A stretch of DNA of 64,000 bases from Petrolisthes cinctipes (lineage: Eukaryota > Arthropoda > Malacostraca > Decapoda > Porcellanidae), in NCBI GenBank assembly GCA_033782935.1, contig JAWQEG010000286.1, positions 4,725,501-4,789,500 of the forward strand, in the 5' to 3' direction. Shown here one piece after another: positions 10,362-23,242 of the stretch; the first letter of the stretch is position 1; every line of letters begins with the position of its first letter. The translations under genes were made by a program, and so were the position numbers. Below the pieces are notes generated by a model. That model was not told where the DNA came from and made no database searches. It saw nothing but the letters and a program-made list of their open reading frames with translations.

Positions 10362-11352
10362 GTGTTAGAGTATTTTCAAAATACATGCTCAAAACATACT
10401 GAAAATCGATCTTTTAGGTGCACAAAAGTCGATATGTGCATGCATCTTCAGTACCCGTTTATATCTCAAATTCAGGCTCAAAACACCCGAAAATTCAATA
10501 TTTTGGGGTCCCAGAAGCAATCTGTACATGCCTACTCAGTGTTAGAGTATTTTCAAAATACAGGCCCAAAACATGCTGAAAATCGATATTTTAGATGCCC
10601 AAAGTCAATATGTGCATGTATCTTCTGTACCCGTTTATATCTCAAATTCAGGCTCAAAACACCCGAAAATTTAATATTTTGGGGTCCCAGAAGCAATCTG
10701 TACATGCCTACACAGTGCTAGAATATTTTCAAAATATAGGCTAAAAACATGCTAAAAATCGACATTTTAGGTGCCAAAAAATCGATATCTCGAATTCAGT
10801 CCCAAAACACCCGAAAATTCGATATTTAGAGGTCCCAGAAGGTATCTGTACATGCCTACTCCGTGTTAGAGTATTTTCAAAATACAGGCCAAAAAAATAC
10901 TGAAAATCGATCTTTTAGGTGCCCAAAAGTCGATATGTGCATACATCTTCTGTACCCGTTTATATCTCAAATTCTGGCCCTAAACACCCGAAAATTCGAT
11001 ATTTTGGGGTCCCAGAAGCGATCTGTACATGCCTACTCCGTGTTAGAGTATTTTCAAAATTCAGGCCAAAACATGCTGAAAATCGATATTTTTGGTGCCC
11101 AAAGTCAATATGTGCATGTATCTTCTGTACCCGTTTATATCTCAAATTCAGGCTCAAAACACCCGAAAATTCAATATTTTGGGGTCCCAGAAGCAATCTG
11201 TACAGTGCTAGAATATTTTCAAAATATAGGCTAAAAACATGCTAAAAATCGATCTTTTAGGTGCCAAAAAGTCGATATCTCAAATTCAGTCCCAAAACAC
11301 CCGAAAATTCGATATTTAGGGGTCCCAGAAGCGATCTGTACATGCCTACTCC
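10362..11352 (+). repeat. 991-bp hexamer HOR
   Basis: Canonical order with one base missing in B1 (CAGGCCAAAACATG near 11065). C2 has CTCGAATTC, a marker shared with units at 16295, 26043, 27999 and 29492. Confidence 0.92.
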
Positions 11353-12020
11353 GTGTTAGAGTATTTTCAAAATATATGCTCAAAACATATTGAAAATCGA
11401 TCTTTTAGGTGCACAAAAGTCGATATGTGCATGCATCTTCAGTACCCGTTTATATCTCAAATTCAGGCTCAAAACACCCGAAAATTCAATATTTTGGGGT
11501 CCCAGAAGCAATCTGTACATGCCTACTCCGTGTTAGAGTATTTTCAAAATACAGGCCAAAAAAATACTGAAAATCGATCTTTTAGGTGCCCAAAAGTCGA
11601 TATGTGCATACATCTTCTGTACCCGTTTATATCTCAAATTCTGGCCCTAAACACCCGCAAATTCGATATTTTGCGGTCCCAGAAGCGATCTGTACATGCC
11701 TACTCCGTGTTAGAGTATTTTCAAAATACAGGCTCAAAACATGCTGAAAATCGATATTTTTGGTGCCCAAAGTCAATATGTGCATGTATCTTCTGTACCC
11801 GTATATATCTCAAATTCAGGCTCAAAACACCCGAAAATTCAATATTTTGGGGTCCCAGAAGCAATCTGTACAGTGCTAGAATATTTTCAAAATATAGGCT
11901 AAAAACATGCTAAAAATCGATCTTTTAGGTGCCAAAAAGTCGATATCTCAAATTCAGTCCCAAAACACCCGAAAATTCGATATTTAGGGGTCCCAGAAGC
12001 GATCTGTACATGCCTACTCC
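11353..12020 (+). repeat. 668-bp tetramer HOR (A2-A1-B1-C1)
   Basis: Order is A2 11353, A1 11530, B1 11707, C1 11873. B2 and C2 are absent, so A2 joins A1 in register. Two adjacent 177-bp monomers keep one frame open, producing the longest spurious reading frame of the window (186 codons). Confidence 0.92.
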
Positions 12021-13012
12021 GTGTTAGAGTATTTTCAAAATACATGCTCAAAACATATTGAAAATCGATCTTTTAGGTGCACAAAAGTCGATATGTGCAT
12101 GCATCTTCAGTACCCGTTTATATCTCAAATTCAGGCTCAAAACACCCGAAAATTCAATATTTTGGGGTCCCAGAAGCAATCTGTACATGCCTACTCAGTG
12201 TTAGAGTATTTTCAAAATACAGGCCCAAAACATGCTGAAAATCGATATTTTAGATGCCCAAAGTCAATATGTGCATGTATCTTCTGTACCCGTTTATATC
12301 TCAAATTCAGGCTAAAAACACTCGAAAATTCAATATTTTGGGGTCCCAGAAGCAATCTGTACATGCCTACACAGTGCTAGAATATTTTCAAAATATAGGC
12401 TAAAAACATGCTAAAAATCGACATTTTAGGTGCCAAAAAATCGATATCTCAAATTCAGTCCCAAAACACCCGAAAATTCGATATTTAGAGGTCCCAGAAG
12501 GTATCTGTACATGCCTACTCCGTGTTAGAGTATTTTCAAAATACAGGCCAAAAAAATACTGAAAATCGATCTTTTAGGTGCCCAAAAGTCGATATGTGCA
12601 TACATCTTCTGTACCCGTTTATATCTCAAATTCTGGCCCTAAACACCCGCAAATTCGATATTTTGCGGTCCCAGAAGCGATCTGTACATGCCTACTCCGT
12701 GTTAGAGTATTTTCAAAATTCAGGCCCAAAACATGCTGAAAATCGATATTTTTGGTGCCCAAAGTCAATATGTGCATGTATCTTCTGTACCCGTTTATAT
12801 CTCAAATTCAGGCTCAAAACACCCGAAAATTCAATATTTTGGGGTCCCAGAAGCAATCTGTACAGTGCTAGAATATTTTCAAAATATAGGCTAAAAACAT
12901 GCTAAAAATCGATCTTTTAGGTGCCAAAAAGTCGATATCTCAAATTCAGTCCCAAAACACCCGAAAATTCGATATTTAGGGGTCCCAGAAGCGATCTGTA
13001 CATGCCTATTCC
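12021..13012 (+). repeat. 992-bp hexamer HOR
   Basis: Canonical order. B2 has GGCTAAAAACACTCG (near 12315). Confidence 0.93.
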
Positions 13013-13503
13013 GTGTTAGAGTATTTTCAAAATACATGCTCAAAACATATTGAAAATCGATCTTTTAGGTGCACAAAAGTCGATATGTGCATGCATCTTC
13101 AGTACCCGTTTATATCTCAAATTCAGGCTCAAAACACCCGAAAATTCAATATTTTGGGGTCCCAAAAGCAATCTGTACATGCCTACTCAGTGTTAGAGTA
13201 TTTTCAAAATACAGGCCCAAAACATGCTGAAAATCGATATTTTAGATGCCCAAAGTCAATATGTGCATGTATCTTCTGTACCCGTTTATATCTCAAATTC
13301 AGGCTCAAAACACCCGAAAATTCAATATTTTGGGGTCCCAGAAGCAATCTGTACAGTGCTAGAATATTTTCAAAATATAGGCTAAAAACATGCTAAAAAT
13401 CGATCTTTTAGGTGCCAAAAAGTCGATATCTCAAATTCAGTCCCAAAACACCCGAACATTCGATATTTAGGGGTCCCAGAAGCGATCTGTACATGCCTAC
13501 TCC
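13013..13503 (+). repeat. 491-bp trimer (A2 - B2/B1 - C1)
   Basis: A2 is 13013-13189, the B2/B1 hybrid 13190-13355 (166 bp) and C1 13356-13503. A crossover inside B removed C2, A1 and most of one B. Confidence 0.92.
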
Positions 13504-14495
13504 GTGTTAGAGTATTTTCAAAATACATGCTCAAAACATATTGAAAATCGATCTTTTAGGTGCACAAAAGTCGATATGTGCATGCATCTTCAGTACCCGT
13601 ATATATCTCAAATTCAGGCTCAAAACACCCGAAAATTCAATATTTTGGGGTCCCAGAAGCAATCTGTACATGCCTACTCAGTGTTAGAGTATTTTCAAAA
13701 TACAGGCCCAAAACATGCTGAAAATCGATATTTTAGATGCCCAAAGTCAATATGTGCATGTATCTTCTGTACCCGTTTATATCTCAAATTCAGGCTCAAA
13801 ACACCCGAAAATTCAATATTTTGGGGTCCCAGAAGCAATCTGTACATGCCTACACAGTGCTAGAATATTTTCAAAATATAGGCTAAAAACATGCTAAAAA
13901 TCGACATTTTAGGTGCCAAAAAATCGATATCTCAAATTCAGTCCCAAAACACCCGAAAATTCGATATTTAGAGGTCCCAGAAGGTATCTGTACATGCCTA
14001 CTCCGTGTTAGAGTATTTTCAAAATACAGGCCAAAAAAATACTGAAAATCGATCTTTTAGGTGCCCAAAAGTCGATATGTGCATACATCTTCTGTACCCG
14101 TTTATATCTCAAATTCTGGCCCTAAACACCCGAAAATTCGATATTTTGGGGTCCCAGAAGCGATCTGTACATGCCTACTCCGTGTTAGAGTATTTTCAAA
14201 ATTCAGGCCCAAAACATGCTGAAAATCGATATTTTTGGTGCCCAAAGTCAATATGTGCATGTATCTTCTGTACCCGTTTATATCTCAAATTCAGGCTCAA
14301 AACACCCGAAAATTCAATATTTTGGGGTCCCAGAAGCAATCTGTACAGTGCTAGAATATTTTCAAAATATAGGCTAAAAACATGCTAAAAATCGATCTTT
14401 TAGGTGCCAAAAAGTCGATATCTCAAATTCAGTCCCAAAACACCCGAAAATTCGATATTTAGGGGTCCCAGAAGCGATCTGTACATGCCTACTCC
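13504..14495 (+). repeat. 992-bp hexamer HOR, first unit of dispersed 4.8-kb block
   Basis: Canonical order. A1 has the CCCGAAAA...TTGGGG haplotype, matching the unit at 23243. Confidence 0.93.
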
Positions 14496-15478
14496 GTGTT
14501 AGAGTATTTTCAAAATACATGCTCAAAACATACTGAAAATCGATCTTTTAGGTGCACAAAAGTCGATATGTGCATGCATCTTCAGTACCCGTTTATATCT
14601 CAAATTCAGGCTCAAAACACCCGAAAATTCAATATTTTGGGGTCCCAGAAGCAATCTGTACATGCCTACTCAGTGTTAGAGTATTTTCAAAATACAGGCC
14701 CAAAACATGCTGAAAATCGATATTTTAGATGCCCAAAGTAAATATGTGCATGTATCTTCTGTACCCGTTTATATCTCAAATTCAGGCTCAAAACACCCGA
14801 AAATTCAATATTTTGGGGTCCCAGAAGCAATCTGTACATGCCTACACAGTGCTAGAATATTTTCAAAATATAGGCTAAAAACATGCTAAAAATCGACATT
14901 TTAGGTGCCAAAAAATCGATATCTCAAATTCAGTCCCAAAACACCCGAAAATTCGATATTTAGAGGTCCCAGAAGGTATCTGTACATGCCTACTCCGTGT
15001 TAGAGTATTTTCAAAATACAGGCCAAAAAAATACTGAAAATCGATCTTTTAGGTGCCCAAAAGTCGATATGTGCATACATCTTCTGTACCCGTTTATATC
15101 TCAAATTCTGGCCCTAAACACCCGCAAATTCGATATTTTGCTGTCCCAGAAGCGATCTGTACATGCCTACTCCGTGTTAGAGTATTTTCAAAATTCAGGC
15201 CCAAAACATGCTGAAAATCGATATTTTTGGTGCCCAAAGTCAATATGTGCATGTACCCGTTTATATCTCAAATTCAGGCTCAAAACACCCGAAAATTCAA
15301 TATTTTGGGGTCCCAGAAGCAATCTGTACAGTGCTAGAATATTTTCAAAATATAGGTTAAAAACATGCTAAAAATCGATCTTTTAGGTGCCAAAAAGTCG
15401 ATATCTCAAATTCAGTCCCAAAACACCCGAAAATTCGATATTTAGGGGTCCCAGAAGCGATCTGTACATGCCTACTCC
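14496..15478 (+). repeat. 983-bp hexamer HOR with 9-bp deletion
   Basis: Canonical order. B1 lacks 9 bp at about 15255 (CATGTA joined to CCCGTTT) between short GTA repeats. A1 has a private TTGCTGTCCC. Confidence 0.92.
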
Positions 15479-16294
15479 GTGTTAGAGTATTTTCAAAATA
15501 CATGCTCAAAACATATTGAAAATCGATCTTTTAGGTGCACAAAAGTCGATATGTGCATGCATCTTCAGTACCCGTTTATATCTCAAATTCAGGCTCAAAA
15601 CACCCGAAAATTCAATATTTTGGGGTCCCAGAAGCAATCTGTACATGCCTACACAGTGCTAAAATATTTTCAAAATATAGGCTAAAAACATGCTAAAAAT
15701 CGACATTTTAGGTGCCAAAAAATCGATATCTCAAATTCAGTCCCAAAACACCCGAAAATTCGATATTTAGAGGTCCCAGAAGGTATCTGTACATGCCTAC
15801 TCAGTGTTAGAGTATTTTCAAAATACAGGCCCAAAACATGCTGAAAATCGATATTTTAGATGCCCAAAGTCAATATGTGCATGTATCTTCTGTACCCGTT
15901 TATATCTCAAATTCTGGCCCTAAACACCCGAAAATTCAATATTTTGGGGTCCCAGAAGCAATCTGTACATGCCTACTCCGTATTAGAGTATTTTCAAAAT
16001 TCAGGCCCAAAACATGCTGAAAATCGATATTTTTGGTGCCCAAAGTCAATATGTGCATGTATCTTCTGTACCCGTTTATATCTCAAATTCAGGCTCAAAA
16101 CACCCGAAAATTCAATATTTTGGGGTCCCAGAAGCAATCTGTACAGTGCTAGAATATTTTCAAAATATAGGCTAAAAAACATGCTAAAAATCGATCTTTT
16201 AGGTGCCAAAAAGTCGATATCTCAAATTCAGTCCCAAAACACCCGAAAATTCGATATTTAGGGGTCCCAGTAACGATCTGTACATGCCTACTCC
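15479..16294 (+). repeat. 816-bp rearranged pentamer (A2/B2 - C2 - B2/A1 - B1 - C1)
   Basis: Monomers are 15479-15655, C2 15656-15803, B2/A1 hybrid 15804-15979, B1 15980-16145, C1 16146-16294 (149 bp, one extra A). The B2/A1 hybrid starts as B2 (TTTTAGATGCCC) and passes into A1 (TTCTGGCCCTAAAC). The same double-hybrid structure recurs only at 25227. Confidence 0.92.
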
Positions 16295-18278
16295 GTGTTA
16301 GAGTATTTTCAAAATACATGCTCAAAACATATTGAAAATCGATCTTTTAGGTGCACAAAAGTCGATATGTGCATGCATCTTCAGTACCCGTTTATATCTC
16401 AAATTCAGGCTCAAAATACCCGAAAATTCAATATTTTGGGGTCCCAGAAGCAATATGTACATGCCTACTCAGTGTTAGAGTATTTTCAAAATACAGGCCC
16501 AAAACATGCTGAAAATCGATATTTTAGATGCCCAAAGTCAATATGTGCATGTATCTTCTGTACCCGTTTATATCTCAAATTCAGGCTCAAAACACCCGAA
16601 AATTCAATATTTTGGGGTCCCAGAAGCAATCTGTACATGCCTACACAGTGCTAGAATATTTTCAAAATATAGGCTAAAAACATGCTAAAAATCGACATTT
16701 TAGGTGCCAAAAAATCGATATCTCGAATTCAGTCCCAAAACACCCGAAAATTCGATATTTAGAGGTCCCAGAAGGTATCTGTACATGCCTACTCCGTGTT
16801 AGAGTATTTTCAAAATACAGGCCAAAAAAATACTGAAAATTGATCTTTTAGGTGCCCAAAAGTCGATATGTGCATACATCTTCTGTACCCGTTTATATCT
16901 CAAATTCTGGCCCTAAACACCCGCAAATTCGATATTTTGGGGTCCCAGAAGCGATCTGTACATGCCTACTACGTGTTAGAGTATTTTCAAAATTCAGGCC
17001 CAAAACATGCTGAAAATCGATATTTTTGGTGCCCAAAGTCAATATGTGCATGTATCTTCTGTACCCGTTTATATCTCAAATTCAGGCTCAAAACACCCGA
17101 AAATTCAATATTTTGGGGTCCCAGAAGCAATCTGTACAGTGCTAGAATATTTTCAAAAAATAGGCTAAAAACATGCTAAAAATCGATCTTTTAGGTGCCA
17201 AAAAGTCGATATCTCAAATTCAGTCCCAAAACACCCGAAAATTCGATATTTAGGGGTCCCAGAAGCGATCTGTACATGCCTACTCCGTGTTAGAGTATTT
17301 TCAAAATACATGCTCAAAACATATTGAAAATCGATCTTTTAGGAGCACAAAAGTCGATATGTGCATGCATCTTCAGTACCCGTTTATATCTCAAATTCAG
17401 GCTCAAAACACCCGAAAATTCAATATTTTGGGGTCCCAGAAGCAATATGTACATGCCTACTCAGTGTTAGAGTATTTTCAAAATACAGGCCCAAAACATG
17501 CTGAAAATCGATATTTTAGATGCCCAAAGTCAATATGTGCATGTATCTTCTGTACCCGTTTATATCTCAAATTCAGGCTCAAAACACCCGAAAATTCAAT
17601 ATTTTGGGGTCCCAGAAGCAATCTGTACATGCCTACACAGTGTTAGAATATTTTCAAAATATAGGCTAAAAACATGCTAAAAATCGACATTTTAGGTGCC
17701 AAAAAATCGATATCTCAAATTCAGTCCCAAAACACCCGAAAATTCGATATTTAGAGGTCCCAGAAGGTATCTGTACATGCCTACTCCGTGTTAGAGTATT
17801 TTCAAAATACAGGCCAAAAAAATACTGAAAATCGATCTTTTAGGTGCCCAAAAGTCGATATGTGCATACATCTTCTGTACCCGTTTATATCTCAAATTCT
17901 GGCCCTAAACACCCGAAAATTCGATATTTTGGGGTCCCAGAAGCGATCTGTACATGCCTACTCCGTGTTAGAGTATTTTCAAAATTCAGGCCCAAAACAT
18001 GCTGAAAATCGATATTTTTGGTGCCCAAAGTCAATATGTGCATGTATCTTCTGTACCCGTTTATATCTCAAATTCAGGCTCAAAACACCCGAAAATTCAA
18101 TATTTTGGGGTCCCAGAAGCAATCTGTACAGTGCTAGAATATTTTCAAAATATAGGCTAAAAACATGCTAAAAATCGATCTTTTAGGTGCCAAAAAGTCG
18201 ATATCTCAAATTCAGTCCCAAAACACCCGAAAATTCGATATTTAGAGGTCCCAGAAGCGATCTGTACATGCCTACTCC
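16295..18278 (+). repeat. two 992-bp hexamer HORs
   Basis: Units start at 16295 and 17287. Both A2 copies carry GCAATATGTACATGCC. The first has CTCGAATTC in C2 and CCCGCAAA...TTGGGG in A1; the second has CCCGAAAA...TTGGGG. This marker order repeats at 26043-27998. Confidence 0.92.
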
Positions 18279-19270
18279 GTGTTAGAGTATTTTCAAAATA
18301 CATGCTCAAAACATATTGAAAATCGATCTTTTAGGTGCACAAAAGTCGATATGTGCATGCATCTTCAGTACCCGTTTATATCTCAAATTCAGGCTCAAAA
18401 CACCCGAAAATTCAATATTTTGGGGTCCCAGAAGCAATCTGTACATGCCTACTCAGTGTTAGAGTATTTTCAAAATACAGGGACAAAACATGCTGAAAAT
18501 CGATATTTTAGATGCCCAAAGTCAATATGTGCATGTATCTTCTGTACCCGTTTATATCTCAAATTCAGGCTCAAAACACCCGAAAATTCAATATTTTGGG
18601 GTCCCAGAAGCAATCTGTACATGCCTACACAGTGCTAGAATATTTTCAAAATATAGGCTAAAAACATGCTAAAAATCAACATTTTAGGTGCCAAAAAATC
18701 GATATCTCAAATTCAGTCCCAAAACACCCGAAAATTCGATATTTACAGGTCCCAGAAGGTATCTGTACATGCCTACTCCGTGTTAGAGTATTTTCAAAAT
18801 ACAGGCCAAAAAAATACTGAAAATCGATCTTTTAGGTGTCCAAAAGTCGATATGTGCATACATCTTCTGTACCCGTTTATATCTCAAATTCTGGCCCTAA
18901 ATACCCGCAAATTCGATATTTTGCGGTCCCAGAAGCGATCTGTACATGCCTACTCCGTGTTAGAGTATTTTCAAAATTCAGGCCCAAAACATGCTGAAAA
19001 TCGATATTTTTGGTGCCCAAAGTCAATATGTGCATGTATCTTCTGTACCCGTTTATATCTCAAATTCAGGCTCAAAACACCCGAAAATTCAATATTTTGG
19101 GGTCCCAGAAGCAATCTGTACAGTGCTAGAATATTTTCAAAATATAGGCTAAAAACATGCTAAAAATCGATCTTTTAGGTGCCAAAAAGTCGATATCTCA
19201 AATTCAGTCCCAAAACACCCGAAAATTCGATATTTAGGGGTCCCAGAAGCGATCTGTACATGCCTACTCC
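18279..19270 (+). repeat. 992-bp hexamer HOR
   Basis: Canonical order. B2 has CAGGGACAAAACATG. C2 has TTTACAGGTCCC and A1 has AAATACCCGC, early members of the marker set amplified in the next two 1,986-bp units. Confidence 0.92.
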
Positions 19271-21256
19271 GTGTTAGAGTATTTTCAAAATACATGCTCA
19301 AAACATACTGAAAATCGATCTTTTAGGTGCACAAAAGTCGATATGTGCATGCATCTTCAGTACCCGTTTATATCTCAAATTCAGGCTCAAAACACCCGAA
19401 AATTCAATATTTTGGGGTCCCAGAAGCAATCTGTACATGCCTACTCAGTGTTAGAGTATTTTCAAAATACAGGCCCAAAACATGCTGAAAATCGATATTT
19501 TAGATGCCCAAAGTCAATATGTGCATGTATCTTCTGTACCCGTTTATATCTCAAATTCAGGCTCAAAACACCCGAAAATTCAATATTTTGGGGTCCCAGA
19601 AGCAATCTGTACATGCCTACACAGTGCTAGAATATTTTCAAAATATAGGCTAAAAACATGCTAAAAATCGACATTTTAGGTGCCAAAAAATCGATATCTC
19701 AAATTCAGTCCCAAAACACCCGAAAATTCGATATTTAGAGGTCCCAGAAGGTATCTGTACATGCCTACTCCGTGTTAGAGTATTTTCAAAATACAGGCCA
19801 AAAAAATACTGAAAATCGATCTTTTAGGTGCCCAAAAGTCGATATGTGCATACATCTTCTGTACCCGTTTATATCTCAAATTCTGGCCCTAAACACCCGA
19901 AAATTCGATATTTTGCGGTCCCAGAAGCGATCTGTACATGCCTACTCCGTGTTAGAGTATTTTCAAAATTCAGGCCCAAAACATGCTGAAAATCGATATT
20001 TTTGGTGCCCAAAGTCAATATGTGCATGTATCTTCTGTACCCGTTTATATCTCAAATTCAGGCTCAAAACACCCGAAAATTCATTATTTTGGGGTCCCAG
20101 AAGCAATCTGTACAGTGCTAGAATATTTTCAAAATATAGGCTAAAAACATGCTAAAAATCGATCTTTTAGGTGCCAAAAAGTCGATATCTCAAATTCAGT
20201 CCCAAAACACCCGAAAATTCGATATTTAGGGGTCCCAGAAGCGATCTGTACATGCCTACTCCGTGTTAGAGTATTTTCAAAATACATGCTCAAAACATAT
20301 TGAAAATCGATCTTTTAGGTGCACAAAAGTCGATATGTGCATGCATCTTCAGTACCCGTTTATATCTCAAATTCAGGCTCAAAACACCCGAAAATTCAAT
20401 ATTTTGGGGTCCCAGAAGCAATCTGTACATGCCTACTCAGTGTTAGAGTATTTTCAAAATACAGGCCCAAAACATGCTGAAAATCGATATTTTAGATGCC
20501 CAAAGTCAATATGTGCATGTATCTTCTGTACCCGTTTATATCTCAAATTCAGGCTCAAAACACCCGAAAATTCAATATTTTGGGGTCCCAGAAGCAATCT
20601 GTACATGCCTACACAGTGCTAGAATATTTTCAAAATATAGGCTAAAAACATGCTAAAAATCGACATTTTAGGTGCCAAAAAATCGATATCTCAAATTCAG
20701 TCCCAAAACACCCGAAAATTCGATATTTATACAGGTCCCAGAAGGTATCTGTACATGCCTACTCCGTGTTAGAGTATTTTCAAAATACAGGCCAAAAAAA
20801 TACTGAAAATCGATCTTTTAGGTGCCCAAAAGTCGATATGTGCATACATCTCCTGTACCCGTTTATATCTCAAATTCTGGCCCTAAATACCCGCAAATTC
20901 GATATTTTGCGGTCCCAGAAGCGATCTGTACATGCCTACTCCGTGTTAGAGTATTTTCAAAATTCAGGCCCAAAACATGCTGAAAATCGATATTTTTGGT
21001 GCCCAAAGTCAATATGTGCATGTATCTTCTGTACCCGTTTATATCTCAAATTCAGGCTCAAAACACCCGAAAATTCAATATTTTGGGGTCCCAGAAGCAA
21101 TCTGTACAGTGCTAGAATATTTTCAAAATATAGGCTAAAAACATGCTAAAAATCGATCTTTTAGGTGCCAAAAAGTCGATATCTCAAATTCAGTCCCAAA
21201 ACACCCGAAAATTCGATATTTAGGGGTCCCAGAAGCGATCTGTACATGCTTACTCC
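19271..21256 (+). repeat. 1,986-bp two-HOR superunit, copy 1
   Basis: HORs are 19271-20262 (992 bp) and 20263-21256 (994 bp). Markers are TTCATTATTTTGG in B1 (near 20083), TTTATACAGG in C2 (near 20727, 2 extra bases), CATCTCCTGTACC and AAATACCCGC in A1, and CATGCTTACTCC at the end. Confidence 0.92.
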
Positions 21257-23242
21257 GTGTTAGAGTATTTTCAAAATACATGCTCAAAACATACTGAAAA
21301 TCGATCTTTTAGGTGCACAAAAGTCGATATGTGCATGCATCTTCAGTACCCGTTTATATCTCAAATTCAGGCTCAAAACACCCGAAAATTCAATATTTTG
21401 GGGTCCCAGAAGCAATCTGTACATGCCTACTCAGTGTTAGAGTATTTTCAAAATACAGGCCCAAAACATGCTGAAAATCGATATTTTAGATGCCCAAAGT
21501 CAATATGTGCATGTATCTTCTGTACCCGTTTATATCTCAAATTCAGGCTCAAAACACCCGAAAATTCAATATTTTGGGGTCCCAGAAGCAATCTGTACAT
21601 GCCTACACAGTGCTAGAATATTTTCAAAATATAGGCTAAAAACATGCTAAAAATCGACATTTTAGGTGCCAAAAAATCGATATCTCAAATTCAGTCCCAA
21701 AACACCCGAAAATTCGATATTTAGAGGTCCCAGAAGGTATCTGTACATGCCTACTCCGTGTTAGAGTATTTTCAAAATACAGGCCAAAAAAATACTGAAA
21801 ATCGATCTTTTAGGTGCCCAAAAGTCGATATGTGCATACATCTTCTGTACCCGTTTATATCTCAAATTCTGGCCCTAAACACCCGAAAATTCGATATTTT
21901 GCGGTCCCAGAAGCGATCTGTACATGCCTACTCCGTGTTAGAGTATTTTCAAAATTCAGGCCCAAAACATGCTGAAAATCGATATTTTTGGTGCCCAAAG
22001 TCAATATGTGCATGTATCTTCTGTACCCGTTTATATCTCAAATTCAGGCTCAAAACACCCGAAAATTCATTATTTTGGGGTCCCAGAAGCAATCTGTACA
22101 GTGCTAGAATATTTTCAAAATATAGGCTAAAAACATGCTAAAAATCGATCTTTTAGGTGCCAAAAAGTCGATATCTCAAATTCAGTCCCAAAACACCCGA
22201 AAATTCGATATTTAGGGGTCCCAGAAGCGATCTGTACATGCCTACTCCGTGTTAGAGTATTTTCAAAATACATGCTCAAAACATATTGAAAATCGATCTT
22301 TTAGGTGCACAAAAGTCGATATGTGCATGCATCTTCAGTACCCGTTTATATCTCAAATTCAGGCTCAAAACACCCGAAAATTCAATATTTTGGGGTCCCA
22401 GAAGCAATCTGTACATGCCTACTCAGTGTTAGAGTATTTTCAAAATACAGGCCCAAAACATGCTGAAAATCGATATTTTAGATGCCCAAAGTCAATATGT
22501 GCATGTATCTTCTGTACCCGTTTATATCTCAAATTCAGGCTCAAAACACCCGAAAATTCAATATTTTGGGGTCCCAGAAGCAATCTGTACATGCCTACAC
22601 AGTGCTAGAATATTTTCAAAATATAGGCTAAAAACATGCTAAAAATCGACATTTTAGGTGCCAAAAAATCGATATCTCAAATTCAGTCCCAAAACACCCG
22701 AAAATTCGATATTTATACAGGTCCCAGAAGGTATCTGTACATGCCTACTCCGTGTTAGAGTATTTTCAAAATACAGACCAAAAAAATACTGAAAATCGAT
22801 CTTTTAGGTGCCCAAAAGTCGATATGTGCATACATCTCCTGTACCCGTTTATATCTCAAATTCTGGCCCTAAATACCCGCAAATTCGATATTTTGCGGTC
22901 CCAGAAGCGATCTGTACATGCCTACTCCGTGTTAGAGTATTTTCAAAATTCAGGCCCAAAACATGCTGAAAATCGATATTTTTGGTGCCCAAAGTCAATA
23001 TGTGCATGTATCTTCTGTACCCGTTTATATCTCAAATTCAGGCTCAAAACACCCGAAAATTCAATATTTTGGGGTCCCAGAAGCAATCTGTACAGTGCTA
23101 GAATATTTTCAAAATATAGGCTAAAAACATGCTAAAAATCGATCTTTTAGGTGCCAAAAAGTCGATATCTCAAATTCAGTCCCAAAACACCCGAAAATTC
23201 GATATTTAGGGGTCCCAGAAGCGATCTGTACATGCTTACTCC
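21257..23242 (+). repeat. 1,986-bp two-HOR superunit, copy 2
   Basis: HORs are 21257-22248 (992 bp) and 22249-23242 (994 bp). All five markers of copy 1 recur at a 1,986-bp offset. The one difference I noticed is CAGACCAAAA near 22776 instead of CAGGCCAAAA. Confidence 0.92.

Noticed and set aside
10960..11196. Minus-strand reading frame of 78 codons (and one at 15994-16209)
   Set aside because: It is opened by local indels or hybrid junctions in the repeat and is absent from equivalent positions in other copies.
11353..11913. Longest open reading frame (186 codons), and similar frames of 119-178 codons throughout
   Set aside because: They follow the monomers exactly. A is 177 bp = 59 codons, so two or three A-like monomers in a row keep the frame open; the 176- and 148-bp monomers shift it. 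The same short peptide blocks recur everywhere. No domain, no ribosome or promoter context.
19271..23242. Assembly duplication artefact
   Set aside because: At least one difference between the copies and related markers one unit upstream favour a real duplication, though only reads can settle it.
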